Assembly: GCA_036123585.1 (NCBI GenBank) | Contig: JAZADN010000098.1 | Coordinates: 1-11,517, forward strand | Length of the DNA: 11,517 nt | Reading direction: 5' to 3' | Source: UBA9410 sp036123585 | GTDB taxonomy: Bacteria; Actinomycetota; Acidimicrobiia; Acidimicrobiales; MedAcidi-G1 | In this document: positions 6,610-11,517 of the stretch, piece after piece | How positions within the stretch are numbered: the first letter of the stretch is position 1 | How the letters are laid out: each line of letters starts with the position of its first letter | Program-made: the position numbers and the translations under genes | The notes under the pieces: model-generated | Told to the model about the DNA's origin: nothing | Database searches by the model: none | The model's input: only the letters and a program-made list of their open reading frames with translations

Positions 6610-8610
6610 CTGCGGCGGCGCGAACCGACCATCGAGGACTACTACGTCGAGGACCGGACATTCCCGCCGTCGCCCGAGTTCACCGCCGCGGCGCTCCTGA
6701 GCGACTCGTCCCACCACGATGAGGCCGCCGCCGACTACGAGGCCTTCTGGGCCCGCCAGGCCCGCGAACTCGTCACCTGGGACGAGGACTTCCACACCAT
6801 CCTCCAGTGGGACCTGCCCTTCGCCGAGTGGTTCTTGGGCGGCCGCTTGAACATCTCCGCCAACTGCCTCGACCGGCACGTCGACGCTGGCCTCGGCGAC
6901 CGGGTGGCCTACTTCTGGGAGGGCGAGCCGGGCGACACCCGAACCATCACGTACGCCGAACTGCTGGACGACGTCTGCCGGTTCGCCAACGCGCTGAAGG
7001 CACTGGGACTGGAGCGGGGCGACCGGGTGGCCGTCTACATGCCGATGATCCCCGAACTGCCGGTGGCCATGCTGGCCTGCGCCCGTCTCGGCGTGGCCCA
7101 CAGCGTGATCTTCGGCGGGTTCTCGCCCGACTCGATCGTTGATCGCTGCGAAGACGCCGAGGCCCGTCTGGTCATCACCGCGGACGCCGGGTACAGGAGG
7201 GGCGAGCCGTCGGCGCTGAAGGCCAACGTGGATGCCGCCCTGGCCTCCGGTGCGCCGTCGGTCGAACACGTCGTGGTGGTGGACCGGTGCGGTACCGACA
7301 TCGAGATGGCCGATGGCCGCGACCTCTGGTGGCACGACCTGGTGGATGCCGCCTCGATCCACTGCCCGGCCGAGCCCATGGACAGCGAGCAGCTGCTGTA
7401 CCTGCTTTACACGTCGGGCACCACGGCCAAGCCCAAGGGCATCATGCACACCACGGGTGGCTACCTCACCCAGGTTGCCTACACCCACCGGTACGCCTTC
7501 GACTTGCGACCCGAGACCGATGTGTACTGGTGCGCGGCCGACATCGGCTGGGTGACCGGACACAGCTACATCGTCTATGGACCGCTGGCCAATGGCTGCA
7601 CGTCGGTCATGTACGAGGGCACGCCCGACACGCCTCGGCCCGAGTTCCGCAACGGCGATCGGGCTTCGTGGCCCAAGGACCGGCTGTGGGACATCGTCGA
7701 GCGCTACGGCGTGACCCAGTTGTACACGGCGCCCACCGCCATCCGGACCTTCATGAAGTGGGGGACGTCCGAGCCGGCCGACCACGACCTGTCGTCGTTG
7801 CGGGTCCTGGGCACGGTCGGCGAGCCCATCAACCCAGAGGCCTGGATGTGGTACCACGAGAACATCGGCGGATCGTCGTGCCCCATCGTGGACACCTGGT
7901 GGCAGACCGAGACCGGCGGGCACATGATCACCCCGCTGCCCGGGGTCACCACCACCAAGCCGGGGTCGGCTTGTGGCCCCATCCCGGGGGTGTTCGCCGA
8001 ACTAGTCGACGACGAGGGGAACCACGTCCCCCAGGGCGGCGGCTACCTCACCATCACCCACCCGTGGCCGTCGATGCTTCGCGGCATCTGGGGGGACCCG
8101 GAGCGGTACCGGGATACTTACTGGTCGCGCTTCGAGGGCCGGTACTTCGCCGGTGACGGGGCCAAGGTCGACGGGGATGGCTACCTGTGGCTGCTTGGCC
8201 GCGTCGACGACGTAATGAACGTGTCCGGGCACCGAATCTCGACCACCGAGGTGGAGTCGGCCCTCGTCGACCACCCGGCGGTGGCCGAGGCGGCCGTGGT
8301 CGGGGCGACCGACGACACCACCGGCCAGGCCATCGTCGGCTACGTGATCCTCCGTGGCACGCACGAGGCGTCCGACGCCCTTGGCGAGGAGATCCGGGCC
8401 CATGTGGCCACCAAGCTGGGCCCCATCGCCCGACCGAAGGCCGTGGTGCTGGTCCCCGACCTACCCAAGACCCGCAGTGGCAAGATCATGCGCAGGCTGC
8501 TGCGCGACGTGGCCGAGGGCCGGGATCTGGGCGACACCACCACTCTGGCCGATCAGGGGGTTGTCGACGAGATCCGCACCCGGGCGGCCGAGTCGCCCCA
8601 GGAGGACTGA
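6610..8610 (+). CDS. acs: Acetyl-CoA synthetase (AMP-forming acetate-CoA ligase)
   Basis: Makes acetyl-CoA from acetate, ATP and CoA through acetyl-AMP. With a CTG start at 6610 the protein has 666 residues, close to the usual 650. Motifs: FW at 46-47 and the N-terminal domain; LNISANCLDRHV; the ATP loop YTSGTTAKPKG (267-277), where the common G is A; VGEPINPEAW; VDTWWQTETGG (Trp430-431), whose Trp at the acyl pocket favours acetate; GDGAKVDGDGYLWLLGRVDDV; and TRSGKIMRRLLR with Lys625, the lysine acetylated by Pat-type enzymes in other Acs. The first ATG/GTG/TTG codon in frame is TTG 6835, which would remove about 75 conserved N-terminal residues. A stop at 6568 bounds the frame, so the true start lies in 6571-6631. 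CTG 6610 is my best guess and ATC codons at 6592 or 6631 are alternatives. Function is secure; the start is not. Confidence 0.93.
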   Translation: MRRREPTIEDYYVEDRTFPPSPEFTAAALLSDSSHHDEAAADYEAFWARQARELVTWDEDFHTILQWDLPFAEWFLGGRLNISANCLDRHVDAGLGDRVAYFWEGEPGDTRTITYAELLDDVCRFANALKALGLERGDRVAVYMPMIPELPVAMLACARLGVAHSVIFGGFSPDSIVDRCEDAEARLVITADAGYRRGEPSALKANVDAALASGAPSVEHVVVVDRCGTDIEMADGRDLWWHDLVDAASIHCPAEPMDSEQLLYLLYTSGTTAKPKGIMHTTGGYLTQVAYTHRYAFDLRPETDVYWCAADIGWVTGHSYIVYGPLANGCTSVMYEGTPDTPRPEFRNGDRASWPKDRLWDIVERYGVTQLYTAPTAIRTFMKWGTSEPADHDLSSLRVLGTVGEPINPEAWMWYHENIGGSSCPIVDTWWQTETGGHMITPLPGVTTTKPGSACGPIPGVFAELVDDEGNHVPQGGGYLTITHPWPSMLRGIWGDPERYRDTYWSRFEGRYFAGDGAKVDGDGYLWLLGRVDDVMNVSGHRISTTEVESALVDHPAVAEAAVVGATDDTTGQAIVGYVILRGTHEASDALGEEIRAHVATKLGPIARPKAVVLVPDLPKTRSGKIMRRLLRDVAEGRDLGDTTTLADQGVVDEIRTRAAESPQED

Positions 8611-8670
8611 GCCGCGGCCTCCGTCCGAGTCCTCCCGGATTCCGACGGCGCAGGCCCGGCACCCGGTGGG

Positions 8671-9123
8671 GTGCTGGTCGTCGACGTGGATGGCGTGCTG
8701 TCCGACGCCTCGGGCCGTCAGCACCTGCTGGCCGGTGCCGAGCGCCGGTGGGAGGCGTTCTTCGAGGCATCGGTCGACGACCCCCCAATCCCCGAGGGGA
8801 TCGCCCTGGCGGGCGTCCTGGGCACCGGCTCGGTGGGAGGCCCGCCGCGCCCGACGGTGGTGCTCACGGCCCGCCCGGCCCGCCTAGCCGACACCACGGT
8901 GGCCTGGCTGGTCCGCCACGGCGTGGCGTGGGACCTACTGGTCATGCGGGTCGACGGGGACAACCGGAGCTCGCCCGAAGTGAAGCGCGATGCCCTGGCA
9001 GATCTGCGGGCGACGGGACACGTCCCGGAGTTGGCCGTGGACGATGACCCCCGTAACGCCGAGATGTACTGGTCTGCGGGCGTCCCCGTGGTCTACGTCC
9101 ACTCCGGCTACTACGACCTGTAG
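8671..9123 (+). CDS. HAD-superfamily phosphatase, polynucleotide kinase 3'-phosphatase-like
   Basis: The 150-residue soluble protein has all four HAD motifs: DVDGVL with Asp5 and Asp7 (nucleophile and acid/base), Thr66 in VVLTARP, Lys105 in SPEVKRDAL, and Asp124-126 in LAVDDDPRNAEMYW. The segment VMRVDGDNR and the C-terminal VDDD...MYW...VVYVHSG layout resemble the 3'-phosphatase domain of T4 polynucleotide kinase/phosphatase. There is no attached kinase domain. The true substrate could be a nucleic acid 3'-phosphate, a nucleotide or another small phosphate. The start is GTG 8671, placed because HAD motif I begins four residues later and no ATG lies nearby; no well-spaced Shine-Dalgarno is seen. 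It lies 60 bases after acs in the same frame and may be co-transcribed with it. Confidence 0.75.
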   Translation: MLVVDVDGVLSDASGRQHLLAGAERRWEAFFEASVDDPPIPEGIALAGVLGTGSVGGPPRPTVVLTARPARLADTTVAWLVRHGVAWDLLVMRVDGDNRSSPEVKRDALADLRATGHVPELAVDDDPRNAEMYWSAGVPVVYVHSGYYDL

Positions 9124-9173
9124 GCAGGCCAGCGGGAGAGGGCCCCGAACCCCCAACCACTCCCGGACCGCCC

Positions 9174-9179
9174 TACGCT
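9174..9179 (+). promoter_or_regulatory. Possible -10 box of htpX
   Basis: TACGCT matches TANNNT and sits 29 bases before the htpX ATG, leaving room for a short leader with the GGAG site. No clear -35 is visible. The 85-base gap after the HAD gene would allow htpX to have its own promoter. Confidence 0.35.
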
Positions 9180-9198
9180 AGGAGCCCCCGATCCGAAC

Positions 9199-9202
9199 GG
9201 AG
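9199..9202 (+). promoter_or_regulatory. Ribosome binding site of htpX
   Basis: GGAG lies 6 bases before the ATG at 9209, within CGGAGAT. It supports that start codon. Confidence 0.6.
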
Positions 9203-9208
9203 ATCCCC

Positions 9209-10075
9209 ATGGTCAACACTGCCAAGACCTTCGCCCTCCTAGCCCTACTGGGCGGCCTGTTCATCGTGGTCGGTGGTGCCGTGGGCGGCAACGGAGGCAT
9301 GACCTTCGGGTTGATCCTCGGCCTGGTCATGGTCGGCGGCTCCTACTGGTTCAGTGACCGGATCGCTATCAGGTCGGCTCGGGCCGTGCCCGCTGAGGAG
9401 GCGACCTACCCCGAGTATCACCGCATCATGCAGGAGCTCACCACGGCCGCTGACATGCCGATGCCGAAGCTCTACATCGCTCCCAATCCGCAGCCCAATG
9501 CCTTCGCCACGGGCCGCAACCCAGACCACGCCGCGGTGGCCGTGACCGAGGGCCTGTTGGCCCACATGGACTGGAGTGAGGTCCGCGGCGTGCTCGCCCA
9601 CGAGCTGATGCACATCCGCAACCGGGACATCCTCATCGGTTCGGTGGCGGCCACGGTCGGTATGGCCATCACCATGATCGCCCGCATGGCCATGTTCGCC
9701 GCCATGTTCGGTGGCGGGCGCGACCGCGACCGGAACCCCATCGGCGAGATCGCTTTCGCCATCTTGGCCCCGGTGGCCGCCATGCTCATCCAGGCGGCCA
9801 TCAGCCGCAGCCGAGAGTTCCAGGCCGACGCTTCGGCGGCCCGCCTGATCGGCGACGGCGAACCGTTGGCCCGCGCCTTGGAGAAGCTGGAGATGGCCGC
9901 CGGGCGGATCCCGTCGGGGGTCGATCCCAACCAGGCGTCCAGCTACATCGTCGATCCCTTGAAGTCCCAGGCCCGGGGTGGTGGTGGTTCGAAGCTCTTC
10001 TCCACCCACCCCCCGACTGGGGAGCGGATCGCCCGCCTGCGGTCCGGCGACTGGGCGGCCGGCCCGATCTCCTGA
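9209..10075 (+). CDS. htpX: HtpX-family membrane zinc metalloprotease
   Basis: Membrane-bound M48 endopeptidase that in E. coli helps degrade misfolded membrane proteins together with FtsH. The protein has 288 residues, the usual size. Two N-terminal membrane segments (about 7-26 and 31-48) are followed by the family segment PKLYIAPNPQPNAFATGRNP (87-106), the zinc and catalytic motif HELMH (131-135: His131, Glu132, His135), two further hydrophobic segments (about 142-168 and 180-198), and the third zinc ligand Glu203 in SREFQADASAARL. The C-terminal FSTHPPTGERIARLR (264-278) is also typical. The ATG at 9209 has GGAG upstream. The active-site residues are intact. The gene runs alone toward yajQ, separated by a hairpin. 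In other bacteria htpX responds to envelope stress; nothing here shows its regulation beyond a possible -10 box. Confidence 0.95.
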   Translation: MVNTAKTFALLALLGGLFIVVGGAVGGNGGMTFGLILGLVMVGGSYWFSDRIAIRSARAVPAEEATYPEYHRIMQELTTAADMPMPKLYIAPNPQPNAFATGRNPDHAAVAVTEGLLAHMDWSEVRGVLAHELMHIRNRDILIGSVAATVGMAITMIARMAMFAAMFGGGRDRDRNPIGEIAFAILAPVAAMLIQAAISRSREFQADASAARLIGDGEPLARALEKLEMAAGRIPSGVDPNQASSYIVDPLKSQARGGGGSKLFSTHPPTGERIARLRSGDWAAGPIS

Positions 10076-10087
10076 CCCTTCTCCTCC

Positions 10088-10119
10088 CCACCGGCCGCCG
10101 TCAGTTGGCGGCCCGGTGG
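10088..10119. terminator. Convergent hairpin terminator between htpX and yajQ
   Basis: The arms CCACCGGCCGCC (10088-10099) and GGCGGCCCGGTGG (10107-10119) pair over 12 bp with one bulged base and a 7-base loop. It starts 12 bases after the htpX stop and lies 4 bases beyond the yajQ stop on the other strand. There is no T-run on the + side, so it would be a hairpin-only terminator of the type common in actinobacteria, serving both genes. Confidence 0.65.
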
Positions 10120-10123
10120 TGGA

Positions 10124-10612
10124 TCAGTCCCGGAAGTTTTCGAACTGCAGGGGGATCCCCAGGTCGGCCGATTTCAACGCTGCGATGACTTCCTGGAGGG
10201 CGTCGCGCTTCTTGCCGGTCACCCGTATCTGGTCGCCCTGGGTCTGCGACTGGATGCCCTTGAGGCCGAGGTCCTTGATGGCCTTGTTGACCGCCCTGGC
10301 CTTCTCGGAATCGATGCCGGCCCGCAGGTGCGCCGTCTGTCGGGCCCGGGCACCGCTGGCCTCCTCGACATTTCCCCAGTCCAGGGCCTTGAGTGACACT
10401 TTCCGGCGGACCAACTTCTCTTCGAGCACCACGACGAGGGCAGACAGGCGATCCTCGGTGGACGACTCCAGCCTGATGGCACCGTCGCCAAGTTCCACGA
10501 CCGAGTCAGTGCCCTTGAAGTCGAAGCGGGTGTGGACCTCGCGGGCGGCCTGGTCCACGGCGTTGCGGACCTCCTGGAGGTCGAACTGGGAGACGACGTC
10601 GAAGCTGGGCAT
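10124..10612 (-). CDS. yajQ: YajQ-family nucleotide-binding protein
   Basis: The 162-residue protein begins MPSFDVVSQFDLQEVRNAVD and contains TRFDFKGT (28-35), both diagnostic of YajQ (UPF0234). The later KDLGLKGIQSQTQGDQIRV and the C-terminal PLQFENFRD also fit. Length is standard. YajQ folds as two ferredoxin-like domains and binds nucleotides or nucleic acid; a Xanthomonas relative binds cyclic di-GMP and acts with a transcription factor. Its role in actinobacteria is not established, and nothing next to it here (no GGDEF, EAL or regulator gene) points to cyclic di-GMP. The start is ATG at 10612. No Shine-Dalgarno precedes it, but a TAGCCT box lies 6 bases upstream, which suggests a leaderless mRNA. 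It is divergent from tRNA-Tyr across a 58-base gap. Confidence 0.95.
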   Translation of the reverse strand: MPSFDVVSQFDLQEVRNAVDQAAREVHTRFDFKGTDSVVELGDGAIRLESSTEDRLSALVVVLEEKLVRRKVSLKALDWGNVEEASGARARQTAHLRAGIDSEKARAVNKAIKDLGLKGIQSQTQGDQIRVTGKKRDALQEVIAALKSADLGIPLQFENFRD

Positions 10613-10618
10613 GCGCGC

Positions 10619-10624
10619 AGGCTA
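10619..10624 (-). promoter_or_regulatory. Possible -10 box of yajQ (leaderless)
   Basis: On the minus strand TAGCCT fits TANNNT and ends 6 bases before the yajQ ATG. That spacing would place the transcript start at or next to the A of the start codon. There is no Shine-Dalgarno in the gap, which agrees with a leaderless message. No clear -35 is seen. Confidence 0.45.
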
Positions 10625-10652
10625 GCCAGCGGGATTCAGAGTCCCGGGTGGC

Positions 10653-10658
10653 TATCCT
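10653..10658 (+). promoter_or_regulatory. Possible -10 box of the tRNA-Tyr gene
   Basis: TATCCT fits TANNNT and ends 12 bases before the mature 5' end of tRNA-Tyr, giving a short 5' leader for RNase P to remove. No convincing -35 is seen at 16-18 bases upstream. Confidence 0.4.
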
Positions 10659-10670
10659 CCGGACCTCCAA

Positions 10671-10755
10671 GGGTCGGTGCCCGAGTGGCCAAAGGGAACG
10701 GGCTGTAAACCCGTCGGCATTGCCTTCGGAGGTTCAAATCCTCCCCGGCCCACCA
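10671..10755 (+). tRNA. tRNA-Tyr (anticodon GTA), CCA encoded
   Basis: The acceptor arms GGGTCGG and CCGGCCC pair over 7 bp with one T-G pair. The anticodon stem ACGGG/CCCGT carries loop CTGTAAA, anticodon GTA at 10705-10707. A long variable arm containing GGC/GCC marks a class II tRNA, as expected for bacterial tRNA-Tyr. The T arm is GGAGG-TTCAAAT-CCTCC. The discriminator A and a genomic CCA close the gene. Confidence 0.96.
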
Positions 10756-10766
10756 CTCACGATGGG

Positions 10767-10797
10767 CGGGTCCGCCTCGGCGGGCCCGTTCCTCGCT
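10767..10797. terminator. Hairpin terminator after tRNA-Tyr, convergent with the acetyltransferase gene
   Basis: CGGGTCCGCC (10767-10776) pairs with GGCGGGCCCG (10779-10788), including one T-G pair; with the inner pairs open it is an 8-bp stem with a 6-base loop. TTCCTCGCTT follows on the + strand. It starts 11 bases after the tRNA and ends 10 bases from the stop of the minus-strand acetyltransferase gene, so it may serve both. Confidence 0.6.
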
Positions 10798-10806
10798 TAT
10801 CGGAGC

Positions 10807-11307
10807 TCAGGCGTCGTCGAAGACGAGCTGCATCACGGTGACGTCCTGCCAGCGCCCGAACTTCCGACCCACCTGCCGTTCTACGCCGACCTCGGCGAAG
10901 CCGTGCTTGGCGTGCAGGGCGATGCTGGCCGCGTTCCCGCCGCCCACCCTGGCGATCACCGAGTGGAAGCCGCTGCTGCGGGCCACTGCCAGCAGGTCTC
11001 CGAGGAGGCGGTCGGCCACGCCCTGTCCCCGGTGGGCGGCGTCCACGTACACCGAGTTCTCCACCGTGCTGCGGTAGGCGGCCCGTTCCTTGTACGGCGA
11101 TAGCGAGGCGAAGCCCAGCACCTCGTCGCCCTCGCGCTCGACGGCCACCAGCACGCTGAACGCCCCGGAACGTTCGGCCAGCCAGGCCTCCTGATCCTCG
11201 GCAGATCGCTCGACAAGGTCAAACGATGCCGTCGAGGAGCGGACCTCGTGGTTGTAGATGGCCCGGAGCGCCTCGGCGTCGTCGGGCACGGCGAGGCGGA
11301 CCTCCAT
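10807..11307 (-). CDS. GNAT-family N-acetyltransferase, PAT/MnaT type
   Basis: A 166-residue GCN5-type acetyltransferase of the phosphinothricin/methionine sulfoximine acetyltransferase (PAT, YncA/MnaT) group. It shows AIYNHEVRSSTASFDL (16-31), FASLSPYKERAAYRSTVENS (66-85), the acetyl-CoA loop HRGQGVADRLL (92-102), GGGNAASIALHAKHGF (122-137) and GRKFGRWQDVTVMQL (147-161), all in the family order. Such enzymes acetylate the amino group of glufosinate-like compounds, methionine sulfoximine or sulfone, or amino acids; the native substrate here cannot be read from sequence. I chose ATG 11307 because homology begins at once (MEVRLAVPDDAEAL). An upstream ATG at 11370 would add 21 unrelated residues. 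A TACCGT box lies 8 bases upstream and no Shine-Dalgarno is seen. The gene is alone between two tRNA loci. Confidence 0.88.
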   Translation of the reverse strand: MEVRLAVPDDAEALRAIYNHEVRSSTASFDLVERSAEDQEAWLAERSGAFSVLVAVEREGDEVLGFASLSPYKERAAYRSTVENSVYVDAAHRGQGVADRLLGDLLAVARSSGFHSVIARVGGGNAASIALHAKHGFAEVGVERQVGRKFGRWQDVTVMQLVFDDA

Positions 11308-11315
11308 GGGCGCCG

Positions 11316-11321
11316 ACGGTA
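11316..11321 (-). promoter_or_regulatory. Possible -10 box of the acetyltransferase gene (leaderless)
   Basis: On the minus strand TACCGT fits TANNNT and ends 8 bases before the ATG at 11307. This also argues for that start over the longer one at 11370, which would lie upstream of the promoter box. No -35 is evident. Confidence 0.4.
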
Positions 11322-11399
11322 GCCCGTGGGAGACGCCCGCCACGGTGGATCTGTACCGATCGCGTGGCATCCTTGTGCCCGGCCACCGGTGGTGGTCAA

Positions 11400-11472
11400 G
11401 CTCCCTTAGCTCAGTCGGCAGAGCGTCTCCATGGTAAGGAGAAGGTCGACAGTTCGATTCTGTCAGGGAGCT
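11400..11472 (+). tRNA. tRNA-Thr (anticodon GGT)
   Basis: Acceptor arms GCTCCCT and AGGGAGC pair fully. The D arm is GCTC/GAGC, the anticodon stem TCTCC/GGAGA with loop ATGGTAA (anticodon GGT at 11433-11435), and the T arm GACAG-TTCGATT-CTGTC. The discriminator is T and the next bases are CGC, so CCA is not encoded and must be added enzymatically. A perfect 10-base palindrome, CCACCGGTGG (11383-11392), lies just upstream with no known role. Confidence 0.95.
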
Positions 11473-11476
11473 CGCT

Positions 11477-11517
11477 GGCGACGTAGCTCAGCTGGTGAGA
11501 GCGCTCGACTCATAATC
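11477..11517 (+). tRNA. tRNA-Met (anticodon CAT), 3' half outside window
   Basis: The sequence begins GGCGACGTAGCTCAGCTGG, has a D arm GCTC/GAGC and then anticodon loop CTCATAA with CAT at 11511-11513, and is cut by the window edge inside the 3' anticodon stem. GGCGACG at the 5' end and its place 4 bases after tRNA-Thr fit elongator tRNA-Met of actinobacteria. The initiator type cannot be fully excluded without the rest. Confidence 0.88.

Noticed and set aside
6226..7923. 565-codon minus-strand open frame opposite the methyltransferase end and acs
   Set aside because: It spans two clear + strand genes, has no family motif, and is explained by the absence of stops opposite G/C-rich codon third positions.
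8608..8670. Possible readthrough fusion of acs and the HAD gene, which share a frame
   Set aside because: A plain TGA ends acs after its normal C-terminus, and the 20 codons to the GTG look non-coding; sharing a frame is a one-in-three chance event.
11308..11370. Longer acetyltransferase start at ATG 11370
   Set aside because: The extra 21 residues lie outside family homology and upstream of a likely -10 box.

Overview
The window looks like ordinary chromosome from a high-G+C actinobacterium. Codon third positions are almost all G or C, start-region signals resemble actinobacterial ones, and the protein sequences look closest to Acidimicrobiia-type actinobacteria. That lineage call is an impression from protein style, not a database result. 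I see no insertion sequence, prophage, CRISPR array, toxin-antitoxin pair or secondary-metabolite cluster.

Left part (1-6523, + strand): the distal end of a respiratory complex I (NADH:quinone oxidoreductase) operon. It holds nuoL (5' end outside the window), nuoM and nuoN, the three antiporter-like membrane subunits, with their key charged residues in place. Gaps are only 11 and 4 bases. A MidA/NDUFAF7-type SAM-dependent methyltransferase gene follows 31 bases after nuoN. In mitochondria the homologue methylates an arginine of the 49-kDa (NuoD-type) subunit of complex I during assembly, so the position beside nuoLMN suggests the same job here. NuoL has a histidine/aspartate-rich loop and NuoM a histidine/aspartate-rich C-terminal tail.

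Middle (6524-9123, + strand): an AMP-forming acetyl-CoA synthetase whose reading frame lacks any ATG, GTG or TTG ahead of its conserved N-terminal domain, followed by a small stand-alone HAD phosphatase resembling the 3'-phosphatase domain of polynucleotide kinase/phosphatase.

Right part (9124-11517): the membrane metalloprotease HtpX (+) converges on a YajQ-family nucleotide-binding protein (-), with a strong hairpin between them. A tRNA-Tyr gene (+) diverges from yajQ and converges on a PAT/MnaT-type GNAT acetyltransferase (-), again with a hairpin between. The window ends with tRNA-Thr(GGT) and the 5' half of tRNA-Met(CAT), an arrangement that in many actinobacteria precedes rpmG, secE, nusG and rplK.

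No gene-free stretch exceeds 300 bases. The most interesting points are the complex I/methyltransferase linkage, the His-rich additions to NuoL and NuoM, the non-canonical start of the acetyl-CoA synthetase, and a TANNNT box 6-8 bases before the start codon of both minus-strand genes, which suggests leaderless mRNAs. I found no convincing new multi-gene system.
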